From contig NZ_AP021875.1 of the NCBI RefSeq assembly GCF_009688965.1, forward strand, positions 682,001-746,000: a stretch of 64,000 nucleotides of DNA, read 5' to 3'. This DNA is from Desulfosarcina widdelii. Lineage in GTDB: Bacteria; Desulfobacterota; Desulfobacteria; Desulfobacterales; Desulfosarcinaceae. Below, one piece after another: positions 42,760-50,285 of the stretch (position 1 is the stretch's first letter; each line of letters opens with the position of its first letter). The notes below the pieces were generated by a model, which saw only the letters and a list, made by a program, of their open reading frames with translations, ran no database searches and was not told the origin of the DNA. Position numbers and translations under genes: made by a program.

Positions 42760-44051
42760 AAAATGTTTTAATCATATCGTATATGTTCCCACCAATAGCA
42801 GGTGCTGGAATACAGCGAATATTAAAATTTTTAAAGTTTTTACCTGATTATAACATACGTCCAGTTGTTTTCTGTCCGGAAAATGCGATTTGGAATGCAA
42901 TGGATCCAAATAATCTATCTCTTCCGTACTTAAATGAGATAAAGATTTATCGATGTGGTATTCGAAAATTGAGGCAATATTATTTCCTGCGTTATACAAG
43001 AATGTTTAAAAGGCATCCATATTTTTTATTTTTGGCATTAAAATATATCTGGAGTTTGGACTATTTTAGTAGCTGGTATTTCGAGTGTCGTGAAACTGCG
43101 ATTAAAATTGCAGCGAAAGAAAAAATTGATTGTGTGTTAACTTCATCTCCACCACATAGTGTGCAGTTGTTTGGAGCGTATCTAAAAGAAAAGACTAATT
43201 TGCCATGGATAATGGATTTAAGAGATGCAATGTTCGATAATCCTGATAGGGATTTTAAACGAATTAGCATTAAAATGCAGGCCAAAATCGAAAAATATTA
43301 CGAAAAAAAATTTTTAAAAAAAGCAGATGCCATTATTTCAGTTTCACAGCCGATTTTAGAATCAATTTCTAAAAGATACTTACCTTTAAATTGTATAAGT
43401 AAATCCCATCTCATCACTAATGGTTTTGATCAAGAAGATTATCAAAAATTTAATGTCGAAACTCAAAACACAGGCAAGTTGATTATTACATATACCGGAT
43501 CATTCCTTGGAAAAAGAACTCCAATACATTTTCTTGAAGCTATGTCCATGCTATACAAAAAATCTTTGATCGATATAAATAGCATCTTAATTCGCTTTAT
43601 CGGATCATTTGATGACGCAGTTTTAAAGAAGATACGTGATTATAAAAATTTTTGTAATATCGAAATATTAGGTTTTCAACCTTACGATAAGGCGTTGTAC
43701 TACCAGATGTCCTCTGATATTCTTCTGTTAATTAATAGTGTGAGTGAGGATCAAGGTGGTAGCCAGGTGCTCACCGGAAAAATTTTCGAATATATAGGTG
43801 CAATGAAACCTATTTTTGCGCTAACACCGGATGGCCCATTAAAAAACATTATACAAAAAGGTAATTTCGGTTCTGTTGCACCGCCCAGGGATGTCAAACG
43901 AATTGCTTATGAATTTAAAAAAGTATATGAAAAATGGCACAAGGAAAAACGCCTTGCTTTTGAACCTGATGTTGAATTTAGAAACACTTTTTCAAGAAAG
44001 AAGCAAGCTGAAAAGCTTTCTTCGATAATTAATTGTTTAACACAATCATAA
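42756..44051 (+). CDS. GT4-like glycosyltransferase
   Basis: 431 residues with the GT-B arrangement: VLIISYMFPPIAGAGIQRIL opens the acceptor domain, LPWIMDLRDAMFDNPDRDF and KADAIISVSQPILESISKRY follow, and the donor domain has TGSFLGKRTPIHFLEAM, EILGFQPYDKALYYQMSSD and GSQVLTGKIFEYIGAMKPIF. This matches GT4 enzymes of O-antigen and capsule loci. It is the last gene of the AT-rich cassette; a stem-loop at 44217-44243 and the T6SS operon follow. Sugar specificity unknown. Confidence 0.83.
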   Translation: MKNVLIISYMFPPIAGAGIQRILKFLKFLPDYNIRPVVFCPENAIWNAMDPNNLSLPYLNEIKIYRCGIRKLRQYYFLRYTRMFKRHPYFLFLALKYIWSLDYFSSWYFECRETAIKIAAKEKIDCVLTSSPPHSVQLFGAYLKEKTNLPWIMDLRDAMFDNPDRDFKRISIKMQAKIEKYYEKKFLKKADAIISVSQPILESISKRYLPLNCISKSHLITNGFDQEDYQKFNVETQNTGKLIITYTGSFLGKRTPIHFLEAMSMLYKKSLIDINSILIRFIGSFDDAVLKKIRDYKNFCNIEILGFQPYDKALYYQMSSDILLLINSVSEDQGGSQVLTGKIFEYIGAMKPIFALTPDGPLKNIIQKGNFGSVAPPRDVKRIAYEFKKVYEKWHKEKRLAFEPDVEFRNTFSRKKQAEKLSSIINCLTQS

Positions 44052-44216
44052 GTTTCAATATCAATTGCTCTTTTTTATCGGCAAATCCACCTTGACAATT
44101 ACCTAATAATTAAATAGTCTGTAATATCTTAAAATATAAAGGCAAATTATAAATATGATCTTATAAAATACCAATTAGCGATATCGTACCTAAAGGTCAG
44201 ATGTTACCGGAATGAA

Positions 44217-44243
44217 GACGCAGGCAGATCATTTGTCTGCGTC
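44217..44243 (+). other. Stem-loop between polysaccharide and T6SS regions
   Basis: GACGCAG (44217-44223) pairs with CTGCGTC (44237-44243) across a 13-base loop. The following sequence is AT-rich (GTTATTAATAAC) but lacks a run of T, so it is a weak candidate terminator for the AT-rich operon. It marks the point where composition changes abruptly. Confidence 0.4.
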
Positions 44244-44290
44244 GTTATTAATAACAATAAAATTCCCTTTTCAAACCGGAACCCCGGAAT

Positions 44291-46882
44291 TTGAGGGAAT
44301 GCAAAGAAGCCGGGAATGGAACTGTGGACCTTAATGAGAATTCCCCCTCTTTGATGGACAGCCTCGATACCGGCGACCATGGATTGGTTCTGGACTTGGC
44401 AGCACCCGAAGAAAGCGCCCCTTCAATTGGAGGAAATGGGACGTTTTCCAAGCGTATTTTCACCCATATATATACCAGTTGCAGGGATTCGGTGGGGTCA
44501 GTGGTTTTGCTCATGCAGCGAAGCAACTACGAACCACCCCGCACCATGGTACCCCTCAACAACACCCTGCTGGATGTGGCTTGGCAAAATGCCTTAGAGT
44601 TTCATCGCCACGTCGATTCATCAAATGGCCTGATACTGCTAAAGGACCAGGTCAACACCGAAGGCCAACTTCGAGCCTTTTCCCCGCTGTTTTTCTGCCG
44701 GCATACCAAAAAATGGTTTCATCCGGTGTGCCCACAGTGCGGCCTGGCGCTGACTCTGTGTCGTGACGATGCCCTGCTGGCGGAAAGAGGATTGCCGGGA
44801 TATACCGATTCCCTGGAGCGCTTTCTGTACTGTAAGACTTGCGCCAAAATTTCTCCCGCATCACCATTTTTCGTTCCTTTCAAGGGGTACGACCTGCCGG
44901 ATATCGTTAAGGACCAACAAGCTTTGATCCTGCAATACGACCAACTGCTTGCTACGCTGCCCGAGGATGCGGCGTTGCCCTGCAGGGGATGTCCGGATGT
45001 CGACGCTTGCTATGGCAGCAGCGCGCTTGTCGTCAAGCGCATCGAACCGGTGGCCTTTTTCCCGTTTTATATGATGATGTTCCCGGCGCCGACATGTGGC
45101 GCGGAAGATTTCATCCGTATGATCTCAGGAGGCGCCGAAGCCGCCATTCAGGGAGAGGGGGCCGTTGCCGGGCCGATCGGAGAAAACCGCTTTTTATATC
45201 AGGACAAACAGCGGCAATTTCTGGAAGTTCTCTACCTTAAACTCACTTTTCTCTCGCAGGTGGTTTTCCATTTGATGGCCGACGGGCGCTCGGAAAAAAT
45301 TCAGGAGTTCGATTTCTCGCTCGACAGTATCGGTGTGGACTTGATCGCCCCGGGTGCCGGGCTTCCCGCTTTCTGGAATTTCAATGCCCGCATCCTTGAC
45401 TCCGTTGGCAGCTTTAAGGCAAGCCCCTTTGCCCCCGCCTTGCCTGAAACACCCGTTCTTCATTTTATGGCAGCGGTTTGGTTTCAGACGTTGCTGGTCA
45501 ACTCCGGACAAAAAGCGGAGGCCGTATTTTTAGAGATTGGAAAGTTTGTGGACAAATGGAACCTCGATACAGAAAATGGAGCCTTGGCAGGCGGATTGCA
45601 AGATCACGAGGGCATGTTTTCCGCAAAACAAATCTACTGGGAGCCGTTGGAGAAAAGCATTCCGCAACAGTGGAATTCCTTCTGGGAACAGGCCTTGAGT
45701 CTTGGATTCCAGCTGACGCATGCCGGATTAAAGGCCGGCGCTCCATGGGACAGCAGCCGTTTTAAGGAGTCTCTCGAAACGTTGAGAAGCGACGTAAAAA
45801 GGGAGATGTTCAGCGTTTCGATTGTTGAGCCTCCGGCCGAAGACCGTTTCCCAAAATCGGATCGAATGGAAGAGGTGCTCAGCCGAATCCTTGATAAGTG
45901 GCAGGCGCAGGCCATGGTTCCCAAGGACCGGGAAAATACGGGATTGGCTCCGGAAATACCGGACGATGAAGCGACCGTCGTATTCACGCCGCCGGATGCG
46001 GATGCGCCTGAACCGACTATCGATACGCCGCAGCAGAAGGAAGCGCAGTCAACGATGCCTCCCGAGCCACCACCGCCAGCGGACGATTGGAATGATGACA
46101 TCGAAGAGACCGTGGTCCTGGCTTCCCCGGCTGCAGCACCTCCCGACCCGGCGAACTGGTCGACGCCTCAGGAAGTGCCGGACACCCAATCCCCGTGGGA
46201 AGACGATATCGAGGAGACGGTGGTCTTAAAAGGCGATGGTCCCCCGCCTGTTCCGGAGGACAATGCGTCCTTCGACGATGCTGACCAGACGGTTGTGATT
46301 TCCCCAGCATCGGCGCCGCCCCCATCGCCATCGACGGATCCGGATGTGGATTTGGCTGCAACAATGGTTCAGGGCAGCGCAGGGCAAGCTCCGAGTACAG
46401 CAAGCATGCCGGATGGGGATATGGAAGCCACGGTGGTAATCGGTGCCACGCCGCCGCCCCCGACGGCTCCCGACGACGACCTGGAGGCCACCATCGTTCA
46501 GGGGGGCGGTGTTTCGAAGACCCCAAAAATACCCAGGCACGATCTTTCCACCGAGACACCTTCTCAACAGGATACGGACCCGTCCGACCTCGAAACCACC
46601 GTCGTTATCAATGCCGCCGGGCGACCGGGAAATCCGGCTTTGCCGCAGGAAAAAATAGCGGATGAAGATTTGGAGGCGACCCGGATCGAAACGCCGCGCA
46701 CGGCGGGGAACCCGGCGGAGCTGCGGCCGCCGATGCCGCCCGACCCGCCCCAGCCGCCACGGCAAGCGGAACCACCCCCATCCGGACCCGTTTCCGATCT
46801 TGGACCCCTTGATAATCCAAACGAAGATGACGATATCATGGAACAGACCGTCATTATCCGATCGGACATCAAAAAAGAATAG
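44291..46882 (+). CDS. T6SS-associated cysteine-rich protein with C-terminal threonine-motif array
   Basis: Up to 863 residues; the TTG start at 44291 is uncertain, with an ATG at 44354 as alternative. I do not recognise the family. Residues ~85-245 carry nine cysteines in zinc-ribbon-like spacing (C136, CPQC 147-150, C157, CKTC 181-184, CRGC 231-234, C240). Residues ~245-550 look like a globular helical domain. From ~557 to the end is a Pro/Asp-rich, probably disordered tail with about ten acidic motifs of the type D-D-x-E/A-T-V-V-I/L. No kinase motifs or membrane segments are seen. It heads the T6SS operon, nine bases before a TagH-C-like gene, so I infer a role in phosphothreonine-dependent control or assembly of the secretion machine. 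Confidence 0.75.
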   Translation: MRECKEAGNGTVDLNENSPSLMDSLDTGDHGLVLDLAAPEESAPSIGGNGTFSKRIFTHIYTSCRDSVGSVVLLMQRSNYEPPRTMVPLNNTLLDVAWQNALEFHRHVDSSNGLILLKDQVNTEGQLRAFSPLFFCRHTKKWFHPVCPQCGLALTLCRDDALLAERGLPGYTDSLERFLYCKTCAKISPASPFFVPFKGYDLPDIVKDQQALILQYDQLLATLPEDAALPCRGCPDVDACYGSSALVVKRIEPVAFFPFYMMMFPAPTCGAEDFIRMISGGAEAAIQGEGAVAGPIGENRFLYQDKQRQFLEVLYLKLTFLSQVVFHLMADGRSEKIQEFDFSLDSIGVDLIAPGAGLPAFWNFNARILDSVGSFKASPFAPALPETPVLHFMAAVWFQTLLVNSGQKAEAVFLEIGKFVDKWNLDTENGALAGGLQDHEGMFSAKQIYWEPLEKSIPQQWNSFWEQALSLGFQLTHAGLKAGAPWDSSRFKESLETLRSDVKREMFSVSIVEPPAEDRFPKSDRMEEVLSRILDKWQAQAMVPKDRENTGLAPEIPDDEATVVFTPPDADAPEPTIDTPQQKEAQSTMPPEPPPPADDWNDDIEETVVLASPAAAPPDPANWSTPQEVPDTQSPWEDDIEETVVLKGDGPPPVPEDNASFDDADQTVVISPASAPPPSPSTDPDVDLAATMVQGSAGQAPSTASMPDGDMEATVVIGATPPPPTAPDDDLEATIVQGGGVSKTPKIPRHDLSTETPSQQDTDPSDLETTVVINAAGRPGNPALPQEKIADEDLEATRIETPRTAGNPAELRPPMPPDPPQPPRQAEPPPSGPVSDLGPLDNPNEDDDIMEQTVIIRSDIKKE
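45962..46859 (+). repeat. Array of about ten acidic E/A-T-V-V motifs in the T6SS front protein
   Basis: In order: DDEATVVF, DDIEETVVL, DDIEETVVL, DDADQTVVI, DVDLAATMVQ, DGDMEATVVI, DDDLEATIVQ, SDLETTVVI, DEDLEATRIE and DDDIMEQTVII, separated by proline-rich linkers of 15-40 residues. Each has one threonine after an acidic run. FHA domains bind phosphothreonine and often favour Ile or Leu three residues later, which several of these provide. Phosphorylation is inference. Confidence 0.8.
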
Positions 46883-46890
46883 GCAGGAAC

Positions 46891-47631
46891 ATGGTCGATG
46901 CCAACCTGATCTCACGTATCTCATCGGGCCTCAACGAGCGATTCGACGCTCAAGAGGAGATCTCCGACGAATCGGTCGAAGCCTACCTGATTGAACAGAT
47001 GGCCGAAATGGACCATCTCCAGCGAATCGAAGCGCTGCATACCGTTATCGGCGCTATGAGCAATACTTTAGCACCTGTGGCATGCTCCGGGGAAGCCGAC
47101 GAGGCGGTGCTGAGCCAGGTCTGCTCGCTGCTGCTGGGCCGCAACGTCACCATGGACGATCTGACCTCCGCTGAGATGCTGGAGAAGCTGGCCGAGTCGC
47201 TGAACACCATTTTTAATACCCTCAATCAATTGATCAGCGTCATCAATATGACGTTTACCGGTGAAGGGTCGCCGGAACAGACCATCCGCCAGGTCATCGG
47301 ATTTCGTATGGAAGGGGAGGGGCAGAGCAACTCGCTGGAAACCTACCTGGGCCAGATCAGCAACGCTTTTCTGACCTCCCAGCAGTCCTTCAAAGAGGCG
47401 GCTTATGCCAAGGTCAAACAGGTGCTCAGCGTACTGGATCCGGAGCAGCTGGCCGCCGAAACCGGCAAGGGGCTGAAATTTGGCCCTCTCAAAAAGGCGG
47501 AGATGTTCGATATATACGAACAGCGCTATGAAAAAATCCGGAAATGGTTCAGTTCCGGCCGTTTCATGGAGGATTTTTTACGGGAGTTCGAAAAAAACTG
47601 CCAAACCAAATTTGGAAAAGAAGGAGGCTGA
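46891..47631 (+). CDS. TagH C-terminal-domain-like T6SS protein lacking an FHA domain
   Basis: 246 residues, soluble and mostly helical. The C-terminal half (LETYLGQISNAFLTSQQSF, AYAKVKQVLSVLDPEQLAAE, MFDIYEQRYEKIRKWFSSG, FMEDFLREFEKNCQ) follows the order of the conserved C-terminal domain of T6SS FHA proteins (TagH/ImpI), where an AF-x-L-x-x-H-Q-like helix, a DP-x-x-L helix and a W/Y-x-Y-x-x-x-Y ending occur. The N-terminal FHA domain is missing; residues 1-100 are helical instead. I assign it from this pattern with moderate certainty. It lies between the threonine-motif protein and tssJ, two bases ahead of the tssJ TTG start, so it is part of the operon. Confidence 0.6.
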   Translation: MVDANLISRISSGLNERFDAQEEISDESVEAYLIEQMAEMDHLQRIEALHTVIGAMSNTLAPVACSGEADEAVLSQVCSLLLGRNVTMDDLTSAEMLEKLAESLNTIFNTLNQLISVINMTFTGEGSPEQTIRQVIGFRMEGEGQSNSLETYLGQISNAFLTSQQSFKEAAYAKVKQVLSVLDPEQLAAETGKGLKFGPLKKAEMFDIYEQRYEKIRKWFSSGRFMEDFLREFEKNCQTKFGKEGG

Positions 47632-47632
47632 T

Positions 47633-48181
47633 TTGAAACGATTACTCGCCATATCGCTTGCCGGAGCCATGTTTCTGCTGGCCGCATGCGCTGCCAAACA
47701 ACTGCCGCCGCCGCAGTGGACTTACGAAAGAGAAGCCATCCGACTGCATATCCAGGCAGATCCCAAACTCAATTTAGACGACGGAGAAGCGCATACCCTG
47801 CTGTTGTGCATCTATCAACTCTCCGATCCCAACAATTTCAACCAGCTGGCCAACGATCAGGACGGACTCTACCGGCTTTTGGAGTGCAGTCTTTTCGGAG
47901 AAGGGGCCGCCGCCGCCAAACGGTTGATCATCCAGCCCGGACAGGATGTCAACATGACCCTGGACCGGGCCGAAGGAGCCCGCTACGTGGCCGTTGTGGC
48001 CGGGTATTACATCCTCGAAAAGGAACGCATGGTCAAAATGGTGGAAATTCCGGAATATATCGAGAAAAAGGGGTTCATCAAAAAATCCAAGACCCGCAAA
48101 CCGGCACAGCTGAATATCGATTTGATCCTCGGACCTCAGCAGATTACCACCATCTCTACCTCAACACCGGAAGGAAAGTAG
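47633..48181 (+). CDS. tssJ: TssJ, T6SS outer-membrane lipoprotein
   Basis: 182 residues from the TTG at 47633, which has AAGGAGG five bases ahead; longer upstream frames overlap the previous gene and are unlikely. The signal peptide ends in LLAAC with the lipidated cysteine at residue 19. The mature part has the transthyretin-like TssJ pattern: IRLHIQADPKLNLDDGEAHT, LLLCIYQLSDPNNFNQLAN, LIIQPGQDVNMTLDRAEGA and YVAVVAGYY. TssJ anchors the TssJLM membrane complex to the outer membrane by binding TssM. It is followed by tssK after four bases. Confidence 0.92.
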   Translation: MKRLLAISLAGAMFLLAACAAKQLPPPQWTYEREAIRLHIQADPKLNLDDGEAHTLLLCIYQLSDPNNFNQLANDQDGLYRLLECSLFGEGAAAAKRLIIQPGQDVNMTLDRAEGARYVAVVAGYYILEKERMVKMVEIPEYIEKKGFIKKSKTRKPAQLNIDLILGPQQITTISTSTPEGK

Positions 48182-48185
48182 TTCT

Positions 48186-49571
48186 ATGCAAAGGCCCCTT
48201 TACTGGCATCAGGGGTTGTTTCTTCAGCCCCAGCATTTCCAGCTCCAGGATCGATTCACCGGGTCGCTGCTGGAGCCGCTGCATCGGAAACTGATTCCCC
48301 ATTTCTGGGGTGTCGGCAGCATGGCGGTGAAATCGGCTGCCCTGGGAAACCGTTCCATCGGTTTGACCAGCGGAGAATTCCTTTTCCCGGACCAAACTTT
48401 TGCCGTGATTCCGGACAATGCCGTTCTTGCTCCCCGTTCCTTCGAAAATGCCTGGGAAGACGGCGGCAAACCCTTTAAAGTCTATTTGGGATTGAAAAAA
48501 CACAGCCTTTCCGGGGAAAATGTCACCGTTGTCCAGGACCTGAAACAAACAGCCGAGGTCACCACACGGTTCGCGGCCACGGAAGATTCAGAAGACATCC
48601 GCGATCAGCACGGCAGCGGTCCCAGCGCCCAGGTCCGGCATCTGCAGTACGTGCTCAAATTTTTTTGGGAAACCGAGATCGATCAGTTGGGAGACTACGA
48701 ACTGATTCCACTGGTTTTACTGGAGCGTCAGGGGGATGCAGTGGTCCCGAGCGAGAAGTTTATCCCGCCTGCCCTGAGCCTGTCCGCCGTACCGGTGCTT
48801 GAGGGTCTCATCAAAGAGGTTCGCGATCAGATTTCCGCCCGGGGAAGGCAGTTGGAAGCCTACAAACGGGATCGTGGAATTCATTCGGCAGAATTCGGGA
48901 GCCGGGACATGGTTTTCTTATTGGCCCTGCGCAGCCTCAATCGTTATGTGTCCATGCTGGTCCACCTTGCCGAAGCCGGCCAGGTCCATCCGTGGACAGC
49001 CTATGGCGTCCTTCGCCAACTGATCGGCGAGATGACCACCTTTTCCGAAAGCATTTCTGCCACCGGTACCCTGGATGATGGTACGGTCCTGATCCCATCA
49101 TACAACCACCAGGATCTATGGCGCTGTTTTTCCGCTGCCCAGAGTCTCATCACCCGGTTGCTGGACGAAATTACCGCCGGGCCCGAATATATGCTGAACC
49201 TGCTGTTCGACGGCACATATTACGCCGCCGATCTGCCACCGGCTATTTTCGAAGGCCGCAACCGTTTTTTCCTGGCGCTGGAAACGGAGTCCGATCCCCA
49301 GGCCGTGCTGGCTTCGGTGGAGCAGATCGCCAAACTCAGTTCCCGGGAATACCTCCCGATTCTGATTGCCCGCTCACTGCCGGGGATCCAACTCACCTAT
49401 CTGCAGGCTCCGCCCCAGGAGTTGCCGCGGCGGTCAAATACCCTTTATTTCCAGATCGACCACCACGGGGATGCCTGGGCCCAGGTGCAAAACGGAAACA
49501 ATCTGGCCCTATACTGGGATGCTGCTCCGGAAGACCTGAAAGCCGAACTGATGGCCGTCGGGAGAACATAA
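48186..49571 (+). CDS. tssK: TssK, T6SS baseplate-membrane complex connector
   Basis: 461 residues with the TssK/ImpJ opening RPLYWHQGLFLQPQHFQLQD and further family blocks (LIPHFWGVGSMAV, YELIPLVLLERQGD, YLPILIARSLPGIQLTY near the C-terminus). TssK trimers link the TssEFG-VgrG baseplate to the TssJLM membrane complex through TssL and TssM. Length is normal. AAGGAAAG lies just before the ATG. Gene order tssJ-tssK-tssL-tssM is the common module. Confidence 0.95.
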   Translation: MQRPLYWHQGLFLQPQHFQLQDRFTGSLLEPLHRKLIPHFWGVGSMAVKSAALGNRSIGLTSGEFLFPDQTFAVIPDNAVLAPRSFENAWEDGGKPFKVYLGLKKHSLSGENVTVVQDLKQTAEVTTRFAATEDSEDIRDQHGSGPSAQVRHLQYVLKFFWETEIDQLGDYELIPLVLLERQGDAVVPSEKFIPPALSLSAVPVLEGLIKEVRDQISARGRQLEAYKRDRGIHSAEFGSRDMVFLLALRSLNRYVSMLVHLAEAGQVHPWTAYGVLRQLIGEMTTFSESISATGTLDDGTVLIPSYNHQDLWRCFSAAQSLITRLLDEITAGPEYMLNLLFDGTYYAADLPPAIFEGRNRFFLALETESDPQAVLASVEQIAKLSSREYLPILIARSLPGIQLTYLQAPPQELPRRSNTLYFQIDHHGDAWAQVQNGNNLALYWDAAPEDLKAELMAVGRT

Positions 49572-49604
49572 ACGCGAGAAATTCAATCCAAGGAAGAGTG
49601 AACC

Positions 49605-50285
49605 ATGCGTCTGAGCGACTGTTTCGTTGAATTGATTGCCTACACAGCGATGGTGATCCGTCCCGATGGCGGTGGAGCGACCGGCTTCGAGCAGGTGGAG
49701 GCAGATATACGGCGCCTGATTGCCGAGAGCGAAGCCGCCTGCCAGCAGGGCGGTTTTTCGTCTGCGGATTATGATCTGGCACGCTTTGCCGTTTTTGCCT
49801 GGATCGACGAAACCATTCTTTCCTCTCTGTGGGAGGGAAAAACCCGTTGGCTGGGCGCACAGCTGCAGCGTCGATTCTACAACACGGCCGACGCCGGCAA
49901 GTTGTTTTTCGAGCGGTTGAACACCATCGGCCCCCACCAGCTGGATGTAAGAGAAGTGTATTACATCTGCCTGGCCATGGGCTTTACAGGCCAGTACTGC
50001 AATGATGGCGACGACTATCTGCTGGAGCAGCTGAAGCTTTCCAACCTGAAACTGCTCACCGGCAGTTCAATGGGGCTTCCGGACCTGAAACAGACTACGC
50101 TTTTCCCGGATGCGTACGCTCCGGACAACAGCCAGCTTTCCATGGCCGGGCCAAAAGTGAAGCGCATTTCCGCATTCACCCTGGTTTGTGCCGGAGCCCC
50201 GGTGCTGCTGTTCGGCGTGCTGTTCGTGGTGTACCGGTTCATCCTGGGCAATATCGGACAATCCCTTATTCAGATGGGGCCGTAA
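49605..50285 (+). CDS. tssL: TssL (DotU-like) T6SS inner-membrane protein
   Basis: 226 residues. The cytoplasmic DotU domain has ARFAVFAWIDETILSSLWEG (the hook-shaped helical bundle), FFERLNTIGPHQLDVREVYY and CLAMGFTGQYCNDGDDYLLE. One membrane helix near the C-terminus (FTLVCAGAPVLLFGVLFVVY) anchors it. There is no C-terminal OmpA/peptidoglycan-binding domain, so cell-wall anchoring must come from another protein. It contacts TssK and TssM. Its stop directly abuts the tssM ATG. Confidence 0.93.
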   Translation: MRLSDCFVELIAYTAMVIRPDGGGATGFEQVEADIRRLIAESEAACQQGGFSSADYDLARFAVFAWIDETILSSLWEGKTRWLGAQLQRRFYNTADAGKLFFERLNTIGPHQLDVREVYYICLAMGFTGQYCNDGDDYLLEQLKLSNLKLLTGSSMGLPDLKQTTLFPDAYAPDNSQLSMAGPKVKRISAFTLVCAGAPVLLFGVLFVVYRFILGNIGQSLIQMGP

